A program made the translations under genes and the position numbers. From Eucommia ulmoides (Eukaryota; Streptophyta; Magnoliopsida; Garryales; Eucommiaceae): DNA of 64,000 bases. The notes under the pieces were generated by a model. It was not told where the DNA came from. It saw only the letters and a program-made list of their open reading frames with translations, and searched no databases. Location: the NCBI GenBank assembly GCA_016647705.1, contig CM028328.1, positions 7,264,114 to 7,328,113 of the forward strand, written 5' to 3'. Positions 1 through 11,339 of this stretch are shown here, piece by piece; positions within the stretch are counted from its first letter, which is position 1; every line of letters begins with the position of its first letter.

Positions 1-1738
1 GCTCATTCAGTTGATTAAGCCATAAAGTTCTGACTGCACTAAGAATGTCAGTCTGTCTGTCAGATATCAACGTGACCTCCGCCCGATCTTTAACAATATG
101 ACGCTTCAGCATCAAAATAAAACAAGACCAACAGTAAAGGTCCTCCGTGAGTACCACCGCGAACGCCAAAGGATAACACTTATTGGATGGTGTCATCCCA
201 ATAGCGATCAAGATCTTTCCTTCGTACTTACCGTACAGATGGGTCCCGTCAATCATGAGGACAAGTTGACAATATCTCCATCCGACCACAGAAGGTTCGA
301 ATGCCAAAAATACCATGTCAAATGTCGAATAACCAGCTGCTATAGTCGGAACAATACTCCATTCGACAATAGTCCCAGGATTAAAGTGTTGCAATGCCGA
401 CATGAATTTTGGCAACTTTCGATACGATTCATCCCAATCGCCGAACAAGGTCTCGATGGATTTAGATCTAACCAATCAAGCCTTTCGGTAGGAGATAGTG
501 AATCCCCGAGACTCTTTCACAGACACAACGATAACACCCATCTTCACTTTTGGATCCTCTTCGACCTGTCCAAGTATCATGTCAGAAATTACACCCGAAT
601 CCAAGTTTTCATGATCCAAGGCCATATGATTATAGAAACACGTATGTCGCCCGTTGTACTGCGTAATCTGGAACATTCCGTGACTCTATTTTAGATTCGC
701 CTGCATCTGCCACCCGTAACCATGCTTGCATTTAATCGACCAAATTTTCTAGTTCGTCTCCACCACACGATACTCTTTATTTTTCATAACATGGTAATAT
801 TTCACGGTATTTTGAATATGTCTCTTGTCCTTAAAGACCATGCCACAATTGAATTCGTCCATTTCCGGGGTCCAAAAATTCTTTCGCAACTTTGGCTCAT
901 ACTTTACCATGTCATCATCATCACCCCATTCCAACTAATTATAGAATGAAGGAACCTTGTGTAACGATAACTGTTCACTCCCTTCCATTGTCGGCTCGAC
1001 ATCCATATCTTCATCTTCATCTTCATCCCCACCTTTCTCCTCTTCCTCTAACGCAAAAGCATTATCTAACTCTGTTTGTTCGATATCGTGAAAACTATCG
1101 ATTGTATTCGTTCCACCCTCCACATTCTCATCATACCTACCGCAATTGTTGTCGTGCGGTAGACATTATAGCGAATGATACTAATGTGGAACGGCAGAAT
1201 TGGTACATGCATCATGATTAATCACTGTGTGGGGATGATATTCTTCAGGAATGCAAGGCGATCGGTCAATGTAACTGGATTGAACAACTTGAGGGTTGAA
1301 CATAGGAGATAACGCGGTAACATAAGGATTGAAATTTTGACTTAAAAATTGGGTAAAAGAACCAGGTTGAGAAGAAAATATTGGAGCGTGATTAAAAGTT
1401 CGTTCTACCTCCACATACACCTCAACACCAAGTAGTAAGGGCACCCTAAGAGGTAATTGAAGCACATGGTCTAGTGCCGCGTCGTCACCGATTGAATACA
1501 ACATGTGTTTATAATTCCCAAGACCAATAGTAGCTATCGGCAACCTACATTGTAACTTTAAAGTTCCATCAACTCCATCCTTGAAGATATAAGGTTGTAA
1601 CATCGCAATTAATTCGTTTAACATAATCTCCTGACAAACATCCAACGATTTGACCGTAGACATGCTATACGGCACTCCAAACTCAATTCCTTCCAATATC
1701 TTTCCACCTCAATACAGATATAATGTAATATTCTCCAT
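1..1738 (-). pseudogene. MULE (Mutator-like) transposase, N-terminal two thirds, decayed
   Basis: The minus frame from ATG 1736-1738 to the window edge reads as a plant MuDRA-type transposase with no frameshift. In order: an N-terminal MULE region (about 1738-1190), an acidic stretch near 1060, the DBD_Tnp_Mut-type domain (about 900-690, with DEFNCGMVFKDK), a segment with ITQYNGRHTC (about 670-640), then the DDE domain with LMIDGTHLYGKYEGK (first Asp codon 248-250) and LISDRQTD (second Asp codon 59-61). The catalytic Glu and SWIM zinc finger would lie beyond base 1. Seven in-frame stops interrupt it: TGA 1709-1711, TAG 1181-1183, TAA 1166-1168, TAG 935-937, TAG 749-751, TAG 686-688, TGA 476-478. 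The element's TIRs were not identified. The family is certain; the copy cannot make transposase. Confidence 0.9.
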
Positions 1739-1927
1739 TTCAAACAACTACAATTTCACAAATCAAAATAAAACATGTAACATATTATTATGATTATCAA
1801 TTATGTTACTAAAAAAAAAAATTGTCCAATCAAAAAACTTCATAAAAATTATAGAACTTAATTATCATTAGTTAAAACCGAACAAACATAAATAGTTAAT
1901 AATTAGCAAACACAAACTTTAAATCCT

Positions 1928-2006
<79 letters not shown>

Positions 2007-2479
2007 AAACCGGAAAAACCGGAAAAAAAAAAAAAGAAAAAAACCAAAAACCCATAAGAAAAAAATTGTTTTACATCTACATTTCTAGATCTAGATCTAC
2101 ATTACGAAAAAAACCGAAATATAAAAATAAAAATCGGTTTACTAACCAAAATGAGACGAACAGCGGTGGAGGAGCTAGATCGGCGGTGGAGGAGTGGGTG
2201 ACGGCGACGGAGGGCCGATATATCTACATTTCCAAAAAAAAAAATTGAAAAAATGCAAAATAAACAAAAGATACAAAAAATCCATATATACACACATACA
2301 TCTCGTATACGCACACATACTTAATGAAAATCAGACGACGACCGAACGACTGGAGAAGTGACGGCGATGGCGGTAGATCGGCGGAGGGCGGCATTGGGTC
2401 ACTATAAAAAATCCTTCTGTTTTTTTACCCTCAGTAAAACGGACGCAGCAAATGAGAAAGAAGAAAGGTGGGTGGGGCA
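1739..2479. other. AT-rich flank of the MULE with (AC)n and A-rich runs
   Basis: No gene is visible. It holds an (AC)n microsatellite at about 1934-1984, then A-rich sequence to about 2060. A short GC-rich patch at 2155-2220 is echoed at 2345-2400 (both contain GATCGGCGG), so it may be a diverged direct repeat. The left TIR of the MULE should lie here but I could not delimit it. Confidence 0.5.
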
Positions 2480-2775
2480 TTCAAGTTTAAAAACGCAGAG
2501 GCGTTCTGCGTTTTTAAAAAACGCAAAACGCTTCTGCGTTTTTCACTTTTTAATTTTTTCTTTTTTCTTTCGGAAAACGCAAAAGGGAAATGCGTTTTTA
2601 AAGAAACGCAAATCCCTTTTGCGTTTTCTTACCTTTAAATACGCATTTGCGAAATGTGTTTTTATAAAAACGCAAATCACTTCTGCGTTTTACTTCAACC
2701 CTGTAAATAAGTTTCAACCCTATTGTTTTCAAAAATTAAGTTTTTAATATACATTTTTTATGTCAATAACTCATT
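2480..2775. repeat. Tandem array of short imperfect palindromes, AAACGCA/TGCGTTT type (copy F1)
   Basis: Six consecutive units of about 27-30 bp begin near 2489, 2515, 2572, 2600, 2637 and 2666. Each is an inverted pair of AAACGCA and TGCGTTT arms around a short variable centre. The tail (about 2690-2775) matches, in direct orientation, the right end of the foldback at 2893-4294. This is therefore a partial relative of that foldback. An open frame that runs through the array is a by-product of the repeats. Confidence 0.75.
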
Positions 2776-2807
2776 TCATTTAGGCACACTTTTTTTTCGA
2801 ATTTTCA

Positions 2808-2810
<3 letters not shown>

Positions 2811-2894
<84 letters not shown>
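2811..2894. repeat. Compound microsatellite (AT)n(AG)n
   Basis: Alternating AT to about 2858, followed by AG to 2894, abutting the left end of the foldback. Confidence 0.9.
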
Positions 2895-2900
<6 letters not shown>

Positions 2901-4294
2901 AACATAAAAAATACATTTTTAAAACTTAATTTTTGAAAACGTTTGGTTGAATCTTATTTACGGAGATGGGGTAAAACGCAGAATGGAAATGTGATTTTAT
3001 AAAAACGCATTTCCAAAATGCGTTTTTAAAAAACAAAAAAAAATGAAAAACGCATTTAGAAAATGCGTTTCTCAAAGAAAACAAAAAAAAAAAAAAAAGA
3101 AGAAACGCATTTCAAAAATGCGTTTCTCAAAAAAAAAAAAAAAAAACCGCAAACCCCCCCCCCCCCCCAAAAAAAAAAAAGTTTTGGCCCAATAAAATTT
3201 TAAAGTTTTCGGCAACTTTGAGTTGATTAACGGTGGTCTATCGATATTTTAAATAAATATAATTTTTTGTTTGTATAAATTACGTTCAAAACACTTCATA
3301 ATACTTTTTACAACACTAAAATAGATAAGTGGATGAATTTCAAAAAAATCGCCAAAGTTGACCAGATGAGCTGATTCGATAACGGCGGAATTGTTTTGGA
3401 CAATTTGGAATTAACAAAAGACTGCATGTTTGTAACAGAAATAAACCAAATTTTTTGTAGATAAATTATGTTCATAACACTACATAACAAAATTTAAAAT
3501 ATTAAGAATGGACTAGTGAATAATTTTTAAATAATCGTCAAAATTGGTCCGATCATTTAAAAATTATTTAAAAATAATCGGACCAACTTTGACGATCATT
3601 TAAAAATTATTCACTAGTCCGTTTTGAGTGTTTTAAGTTTTGTTATGTAGTGTTATGAACATAATTTATCTACAAAAAATTTGGTTAATTTCTATTACGG
3701 ACATACAGTCTTTTGTCAATTCCAAATTGTCCAAAAAAATTCCGCCATTATTGAATCAGCATATCTGATCAACTTTGGCGATTTTTTAAAATTCATCAAC
3801 TTGTCCGTTTTTAGCGTTGTAAAATATATTATGGAGTGTTTTGAACTTAATTTATGTACAAAAAAATTAGATTTATTTAAAATATCGATAGACCACCGTT
3901 AATCAACTCAAGTTGCCGAAAACTTTAAAATTTTATCGAGCCAATTTTTTTTTTTTTTGGGTGGTAAACTCTGTTTGCGGTTTTTGTTTTTTTTTTTTTT
4001 TTTTTTTTTTGGAAAAACACATTTTTACATTTTTTTTTGGGTAAACCCTGTTTGTGTTTTTTTTTTTTTTTTTTTTTTTTTTTTGAGAAACGCATTTTTA
4101 AAATGCATTTCGTCTTTTTTTTTTCTTTTTGGTTTTTTTCTGAGAAACGTATTTTCTAAATGCATTTTTCATATTTTATTTTTTTTTTAAAACGCATTTC
4201 CATTCTGCATTTTATCCCATCTCCGTAAATAAGATTCAACCACCATGTTTTCAGAAATTAAGTTTTAAAAATGTATTTTTTATGTTAAGAACTC
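2893..4294. repeat. 1.4 kb foldback (long inverted repeat)
   Basis: Bases 2893-3553 are nearly the reverse complement of 3577-4294, with a spacer of about 23 bp at 3554-3576. The outer ends pair as GAGTTCTTAACATA with TATGTTAAGAACTC. The inner ends pair as GGTCCGAT with ATCGGACC. Pairing continues throughout, for example the GTGTTATGAACATAAT segments near 3470 and 3655. Both arms contain AAACGCA/TGCGTTT palindromes near their outer ends (about 2975-3125 and 4080-4205) and homopolymer runs that differ in length. A transcript through it would fold into a very long hairpin. No coding capacity is visible. A foldback-type DNA element or head-to-head duplication would both fit. Confidence 0.88.
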
Positions 4295-4299
4295 CCACA

Positions 4300-4558
4300 C
4301 AGTAAATATACTTTTGAAAATAAATTTACAACTCAATAAGTAATAGAACTAAGCAAATTACAAAAAATATCCGTTTATCATTTTCATAAGAGCGACTTGA
4401 ATATGTGTGCTTTAGTTAGGAAGTCTTATAATTTTCATACTTTTAGGCAAGTTTCTTTACGAGCAATTACATGAGTAAAAATGACATCTTTATGTGCACA
4501 AGGGGTTAGTTATGTCAAAAATTTAGAAAATCCCCCTAGTTGGTTGTATTTATATTTA
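4300..4558 (+). repeat. Block A left fragment (paralogous to 36822 and 60320)
   Basis: The segment with GAGCGACTTGAATATGTGTG and AAGGGGTTAGTTA matches block C (from about 36825) and block D (from about 60320). It breaks off at ATATTTAGGG. In C and D the same place runs on as ATATTTAATTG. That continuation reappears in A at 9988, so everything between 4559 and 9987 is inserted relative to C and D. Confidence 0.75.
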
Positions 4559-5109
4559 GGGTTTTTATTCAGAGTCCTAAAATTTAAAAAAAAAAAAAAA
4601 TTTAAAGACTATTAAAATTAGACTTGTGTCAAAAGTATCAAAATAATTATCATTCCAAATTATCCCTCATTTATCTATACAAATTCTACTTAATTTTTTA
4701 AATTTCATTAAAATTTTATTTTTTAATAATTTTTTTATTTAATTTTATTTTCTATTAAAAATTTATAGTTCATTTTAAAATGACATAAATACTCTTATGA
4801 AGGGGCAATTTTGTCATTAAAAATACGAAAACTTGGTGAGAGATCCCATGAGTGAAAAACATCACTTTCTAGATTTCATCCCAAGAGTAAAAAGATACCT
4901 TGGATGAGACTCCCATAAATGATATTTTACACTTATGGGACCTTTAGAGGAATTTTCCTTAAAAATATCAGTAGGAGTTGTTGCATTTTATTTTTTTTTT
5001 TAATTTTAAATAAGACTTGTGAACAATGTTTTATTTGAGTGGGTCTCAAAAAATTGTTGCGTTTTAAAATAGGAGTCATGGAAGAAAGCTTCTTGCACGT
5101 GGGGGTGGG
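4559..5109. other. AT-rich inserted sequence, possible degenerate TIR element at 4559-4957
   Basis: No gene. The start (GGGTTTTTATTCAGAG) and the reverse complement of the sequence ending near 4957 (AAGGAAAATTCCTC) resemble the AGGGAAAATT ends of the elements at 9070 and 20616. The match is weak. From about 5041 the sequence is shared with 51175 in the segmental duplication. Confidence 0.35.
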
Positions 5110-5357
5110 TGCTAGAATCTCACATCGAATTTGTGAGGCTTTCTAAAGTAGTCTACATATGAAATGAGTTACTCCACTTGACACCATATGGTTTTAAGTT
5201 GGAACCTCCTAATATGGTATCAGAGCTAGATTTGGGAAGTCTCATTTGTTTGTCTCTGATTGTTTGAATGTTTGTCTTGTCTTTTCCGTTATTTGATCGC
5301 ATCACGTGTAAGACAGGATTGCAAGTGAGGATGAGTACTAGAATCCCATATCGAATT

Positions 5358-5460
5358 AGTAATGACCCGATTTCCCAGGGCCGTCACTAGATTTCTCCCA
5401 ATGAAGAATAGAGCCAAAATACAAATCACTCAACCACCACGTTTCTATTACGCCACTCTG

Positions 5461-5519
<59 letters not shown>

Positions 5520-6744
5520 TATTTTTTCCATTTAAATTTTTTAGCTTTTATACAAATCATCTATTTTGTAACAAGATTACAAAAAATATTTCAACCACTC
5601 ACTCCCAACAACTGTCCTGACAGCCTCCAAAATAAAACTCACTACATCCTCTAACTCTATCTAGCGCCAGTAGTGGACTCGCCTCTAGTTGAGATATCTG
5701 AGACTAAATATTTTATCGGTATACTATCTTTATAATATAATAACAATTTATGGATCAAGTATAATTATCAAATACCACTTTTCGAACATAATATAAATAT
5801 AACCGCACCAGAGTTGAAATAACATTCCACAACTATCATTGTAATAAGAGAATGTATTTAAACCAACCAATCAAATTATTCTGATATATAATTAAATATT
5901 GCACACATATTTTTCTACTAACCATAGGATCATTTCACCTCACGATCGAAATTTTTGATAGTATCGTAACTTGTACAACTATGTCATCTAAGGTAATTAT
6001 CAGTGTTAGAGCCATTTAATATCTCTAATGGTAGGAGCAACTACTCTGCAAGACTTGTCTGACAGATAACAATATATATCCAACATGAAAGACTTGTCTG
6101 ACATGTAACAACATATATCTGACAGGTAACAATACATATCCACATCTTATAGGACATACTCTCTTGACAAGAAGACAACCCTGGCATAGTAGGATAATAA
6201 AACAATTTTCTACATTTAAAAATTTATTTGATCTGCGTAATGTTATAAAATAATTCATTTTAATAAACCCATTTTTTTTCCCACATTTTTATACAAAAAT
6301 ATAATTTGACAATTTCCAAAGAAGAAAGTAAACTCACCTCGATTTTTGCGCTACTAAAAATACGCTATTGTCGTAACACTGACGTGGTCGATGTTGCCTA
6401 TAAACCTAACAACGACAAAGCCTAAACTAAAAATTTGTCTAAATAATCTAAAATGACATGCAATACGTGGAATGCATAAATGCACTAAAATACCAAAAAT
6501 ATTATTCTAATCAAATTTATAATTTTTTACTTTAATTAAAATTCTTTACAAATTCATTATATCTATGTGTTAATATAGACTCCTTATATTTTTCGAACCC
6601 ATATATCTATATAATAAATTACCTCATTTACATCCAAGGCCGTCAGATCAAGAGACAAACATCAACCATGTTTGTAGCCGTTGGATCATTTTTACCTTAC
6701 ATATAAGTTAAAAATCAAAATTAGGGTTAGCCGCCTCACCCGTC

Positions 6745-6780
<36 letters not shown>

Positions 6781-8885
6781 TCGACACCATGCGCCATCGC
6801 CATCACTGTGAGTCCATCCACCCCCACATTTTAGGGTTAGAGCTGCCACACCTGCATCGCATCTCTCACACACTGAGCCTCTCTCCTCGCTCTCGTACTT
6901 CTTTTCTCCTCTTTGTAGGCCGTCCCCACCGCCACAGCCATCAAACATTGTATCTCTCCATCTCGCATCTCTATCTCTCTCCATCAGTCCGGTTTGGATG
7001 TCGCCGCCGCTACCACCGCCGACTCTCAGGTTCACCACCACCGCCGTCACCTCCTTTTTTCTCTCGCTCACTCACTCACTTCTGAAATGGAAACCTAAGT
7101 CATCCCCAACCCAACCTTTTTTTTCTCTCGCTCACTTACTGTCTTTCTTGCTCCATCCTCCATCATCGAAATGAAAACCCTAAAGCCCGTCGCACCATCG
7201 ATAATGTCACTTCCCCCATCTCCACCACTGTAGTCCGTCCCCGTCCAACTGCCCTTCTAGTTAAACCACTTCGATTCGAAAGAGTTGGCTCTGGATCGCG
7301 ATGGACCTGACCTCGAAGCTGGCAGCGAAAGATTAGTGACAAATAGTAATACCAAATAAACAGCTTCCGGCAGTTCTAACGCCGAACGAACATCAGATCC
7401 GGTACTCATTCACTATCTCTCTTTCTCTGACTGTGATTTTGCATTGAGAAATCTGAACTTCAATTTCAATTTGCAGCTACCAATTACTGTTTTGCAGCAT
7501 TGTTTTTCTAACGTGACTAATTCTAGCAATGCCAATGTTGGTTGAATTGGCCCTCGATTTTCACTATTTTTTTTTTTTGTTGAATTTCATTATTTTTTAC
7601 ATTTTCTTTTGCAGTACAAGCTTTACATTTTTTACAAGTGCAAGCCCTCGATCTCGCTTTCTATTTTTTGAACAGAAGATATTTGCAATGAGAGATGGCG
7701 AATCAAATTACCAATTTGCTATGTTTTAAGATCTGCACTCTTTTGTAATTTCAATTCTCTTTTATTCTAAGCCTTGAATTTCAATTTGCTATGCTTCCTT
7801 AGGTTCTAATGGAATGTTGTTGTTTCTGTGTGTAATGTGGATGGTAATGTTGTCATTGTTTGTTTTTTATCCCATCTTTAGATTTCATGTTCGGCTTTGG
7901 ATTGGGTTCGGGTGAAGATGGTGAGTATGTAGCCTCCGTTGATGACATGTTCGCACATGGACAAGCCCTTTGACTCTAAGCCCTCTCCGTCTTGATCTTC
8001 CTTCAAACATGTAATCTCTCTCAACTTTTTTTTTAAAAAATTTCAGAGATTGATTTCTGTTCTGAACATACTGTTTATGTTCTGTTCTGTTCCGATTTCA
8101 GGTTTGCCCATGTCTATCTTTTGGTCGATTTCTTGTCTCCTTACAAGTTTGTTTGATTTGGGAAACTTCATCCAGGTTTTAATTATATTTCTACAAATTT
8201 GATGTTGATTTTAGTCGGTGGCTTTTGCTGCACTTTTTGGAGTTTATGCGTTTCTTTGCTGGTATAATTTCTTTATTTTGTTTTTGTTATTTTACACCCG
8301 TGCCTTCAGGCACGGGTTATACACTAATATATATATATATAATGAAAAAAAAAATACAAAAATTAAAGAATTCACCTGCTGGATGAAGAAGAGGATTCGT
8401 CAAGAGGGTTTTGAAAAGAAAAAAAAATGGAGAATCCTCGAACCTTGAACAAGTGTGTGTATAGATATATATGTATATACACACATATGTGTATATGTAT
8501 AATATATGCATTAAATGCTCAGATCACTCCACTGCTTCAACAAGTTTGTCTTATCTCTTATTGATTAAATACACTTATCACCCCATAAGATCAATAATAT
8601 TTTATTTCAACCCACAATTCTTAAAGATCAATTTTTAAAACTTTCTTATCAATGTTTAGTCTCCTATGATAAGTTACACTAATTCCTCCAAGAATCTTTA
8701 AAAATTTTATTCAAGTTCAAAGGTAAAAGTTAACATTTTTTTTTAAATAGCAATTGTACCCACGAAATTTTAAAATCTAAATTAAATTAACCTATTAACC
8801 CCACAAATTTCTAAAATCAAAATTTTAAATACCAAAGTGACACATAAAAGTTCTAATTATAATATTTAAATGACCCTCTATACCC

Positions 8886-8931
<46 letters not shown>

Positions 8932-8973
8932 TCTAAAATGCAATTAAAAATATACACATGGTCGGGTCTTATA
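5358..8973 (-). mobile_element. LTR-type fossil nested in the TRIM
   Basis: Inserted in the second TRIM repeat; target copies GAATT flank it at 5353-5357 and 8974-8978, and the duplicate at 51478 shows the unoccupied site. Its ends (AATGACCCGATTTCCC on the left, TCGGGTCTTATA on the right) resemble those of the LTR element at 41284-42479, so I read it as a gypsy-like LTR or solo LTR on the minus strand, about 1.9 kb without the Helitron at 6606-8327. It carries (TAA)n at 5461-5519 and (ATT)n at about 8888-8930. No coding region seen. The direct match extends 3 bp further (GAATTAGT), so an 8 bp target site cannot be excluded. Confidence 0.5.
6606..8327 (+). mobile_element. Non-autonomous Helitron with gene-like cargo
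   Basis: The 5' end reads TCTATATAATAAATTACC after an A at 6605. The 3' end has a perfect 8 bp stem (CCCGTGCC 8297-8304, GGCACGGG 8309-8316, loop TTCA), then 11 bases ending in CTAA at 8324-8327, followed by T. This is the plant Helitron signature: TC start, hairpin about 11 nt before CTRR, insertion between A and T. No Rep/helicase is encoded. The interior holds gene-like sequence: a (CT)n-rich leader at about 6750-6780, a GC-rich stretch (about 6790-7330), intron-like T-rich tracts ending in TTTGCAG (about 7475 and 7613), and short coding-like pieces to about 8200. I do not recognise the source gene. Confidence 0.75.
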
Positions 8974-9069
8974 GAATTAGTTAGGCTTCCCGAAGTAGTC
9001 TACATATGAAAGGGGTTTCTTCACTTGACACCATATGGTTTTAGGCTAGGAACTCCTAACAATATTAAA

Positions 9070-9987
9070 GGGAAAATTATCGAGTGGACCCAAAGTAAGC
9101 GTGTAATTACCAATTGATTGCAATTGTTTAAATTTGAACAAAGCAATCCCATTGTGCATATATTCCGAACCATTTAGTTCCAATTTCAAAAAATGCTGAA
9201 ATTAACATAACTAATTTGCCCATTCGTGAATTGCAAGATTGAAATTTTTTATATTTAACGATTCACAACAAAATTATTTTATTAAAATCAAAATAACTAT
9301 TGTTATATACATTTTTTTCACGATCCAATTATATATTCAAATTCATCTGAATAAAATCTTCAAAATGATATCACATTTGTTATTTTTCTGATTAGTTTAT
9401 TCGTACATTTATGTTACATTCAACATGGTATTTTCAGAATTTTTTATTTTTGCATTCGTATTATATTTAACACGATCTAATATATTATCAAAATACACTT
9501 GAGTATTGTTACATTTAACGTCCACATTACCTTTATCATTAAGTCATGTTACATTTAACACCTTCAAACAATTTGTGCTATTATTAACACTAATTAATGG
9601 TATTTCTATTGAATTGAATGTTATATTTAACACTTATGGGGGTACACAGATTATAGTGTTGTTATATATAACATTCACATGCATCCTAATCCAGAACTCC
9701 AAAAAAAATTTATAATTCATTTTGAAAATCATGATTTATAGAATATTGTAGTGCAAAATATCATTGAACAACAATCATAGTAGGTTTCGTTTTCAGTTTC
9801 ATTGTAGTTTATTATCATATTCTATTTCGTGTTTTTAAAGATGACAACGTGTATTGAATGTAATGATTTATTAATATGGGCAAATTAGTCCAAGAAATAT
9901 CAGTTGGAGTAATCGGTGCAAAATAAAATAAAATAGATTGATTAGGTAGTTTCTACACCAATTTGAGAGTTGGAGGTAAGTCTCTCT
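9070..9987. mobile_element. hAT-like TIR element E1 (copy A)
   Basis: Flanked by ATATTAAA (9062-9069) and ATATTTAA (9988-9995). The duplicate at 51580-52505 has a perfect 8 bp pair. Ends are imperfect inverted repeats (GGGAAAATTATC against AGAGAGACTTACC), with more inverted similarity inside, including ACTAATTTGCCC words in both arms. The interior repeats a degenerate word, GTTACATTTAACAC, about ten times between 9410 and 9690. No transposase. Blocks C and D have a single ATATTTAATTG here, which is the empty site. Confidence 0.65.
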
Positions 9988-10271
9988 ATATTTAATTGCG
10001 TTGATTTTAGTGCATTTTGAATCCAAATATACTAAAATATTAAATGACTATGTACTTGGCATGTATTGTTGAAATACCAATACCGTCAAATAGTATTCAT
10101 GTGCTATACGTTTGATATATCATGTAGCATTAAAAAAATATACATATATTAATGAAATTTAAGAAAACCAAAATTTATTTATTTTTATTTAAATTAACAA
10201 AGGATTTGTTAAAAAATATTATTTAGTTACTAATTGTATGGTAAATCAAACATTGTAATAAGATTGAAATT

Positions 10272-11335
10272 TCAATGTTTATATGGGTTGGTTTTTTTAG
10301 TAATCGCTTTCAAGTAATCATAAAATACTTTTGAATCTCCACAGTAGAGGTTTTTTTCATATTCCTCCACATCATTATAGGTAGGCGCCTGAAGCTCATT
10401 ATGTAAACCAGGAGTAGGAGTCGTTTCACTTTTCTTCTCTTTTCCTTTATCTGAAAGTTCAATCTCCTTTTGTTTTCCTTTATCTGAGCTGGTGGATGCA
10501 TTTCCAGGTTTAGTCTTCTTGTCATTGTTTGGCAATGCAACTTCTATTATAGTTTTCGTCTTCTTTTCCTTCTTTCCTGAAATTAATTTTTTCAGGGTAA
10601 TAATAATATTAATCTTCTAACCTTTTTGGGGGGTTACACTTTGAGATACTAGAGAACATTTAGTATGGAACATTAGAGACTATAGGATGTACAGTATAAT
10701 TTTTCCACAGTCATGATGTTTTTGACAAAAACTGAAATTTTAGACACTATAAAAAAAATGTTGACGCCATTTATCTCTCTTGTCATTTGACATATTATCA
10801 CATGACCCCCACCATTTTACAAACATCACGGATAGGGGTATAAATAGTTTGATTTGATTCAGTTTTGGAAGTTAAGAAAATCAAACCAAACATTTCAAAT
10901 TCTATTATTTGGAATTGAACCAAACTATTGGGATTCTGTTTGGTTCAGTTCAGATTATGTTTTTTTAAATTCAACTACATATTTTGCAAACATTTAATTT
11001 ATATGATACAGTTAGAAAAAAAATAGCAACAAATCCGAAACAAAGTTAATTAGTTTACTATCCTTGAAAAATATATAGCCATAAAAAAGTCATGTTACAT
11101 CTCTTAATCTTATATATTTTATCTTAACAAATCAATTCATAAAATATAAAGCTTAAATTAAACCAATAATTGTGACAATATTTTCTATTGACCAAAGAAA
11201 TTCCATTCTTAGTCATTACTTGTAGTTAACTATTTGAATGCACGATATATAGTAAATATGATATTTTACTTCAATTCACTTACAATTTTTAAAAGTTAAA
11301 AATTAGAACATACCAAACAACTTGCTGAGACTCAT
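10272..11335 (-). CDS. Two-exon Lys/Glu-rich small protein, intact copy A
   Basis: Exon 1 (11335-11314) encodes MSLSKLF plus one base and ends at a GTATGT donor. Exon 2 (10576-10272) begins after TTAATTTCAG and stays open to a TGA, giving about 108 aa after splicing. The protein has a short hydrophobic start, a basic stretch (GKKEKKTKT), a low-complexity middle with two copies of a unit like SDKGKEKEIEL, and a C-terminus conserved in three of four copies (YNDVEEYE..LY.GDSK.FYDYLKAIT). No signal peptide or membrane segment. A TATA box lies about 75 bases upstream of the ATG. Conservation of frame, splice sites and C-terminus among the paralogues argues that it is or was a real host gene. I do not recognise the family; function unknown. 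Confidence 0.6.
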
Positions 11336-11339
11336 TTTC

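Larger units (their letters stand above)
5110..9061 (+). mobile_element. TRIM-like mini-LTR element (copy A), split by a later insertion
   Basis: A terminal repeat of about 105 bp (5110-5214) is followed by a primer-binding site for initiator Met-tRNA (TGGTATCAGAGC, 5215-5226). About 110 bp of non-coding internal sequence ends in a purine-rich tract (GTGAGGATGAG). The second terminal repeat begins near 5336. It is interrupted at 5357, resumes at 8974 and ends with CTAACA at 9061. No coding region, as expected for a terminal-repeat retrotransposon in miniature. The uninterrupted duplicate is at 51241-51571. Old, broken once by the nested insertion. Confidence 0.7.

Noticed and set aside
98-694. 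198-codon plus-strand open frame
   Set aside because: It is the antisense of the MULE transposase, whose domains and catalytic motifs read on the minus strand.
2480-2700. CRISPR-like regular repeat array
   Set aside because: Units are palindromes with conserved arms and no unique spacers of constant length; the context is a plant genome.
2358-2747. 129-codon plus-strand open frame
   Set aside because: It runs through the AAACGCA palindrome array; its composition comes from the repeats and no other copy keeps it.
3957-4190. Phe-rich open frame
   Set aside because: A product of T-runs in the right arm of the foldback.
6681-7085. 134-codon Ser/Leu/His-rich frame, with antisense 6775-7071
   Set aside because: Lies in CT-rich leader-like sequence inside the Helitron; no motif recognised and overlapping frames are open in both strands, which suggests composition only.
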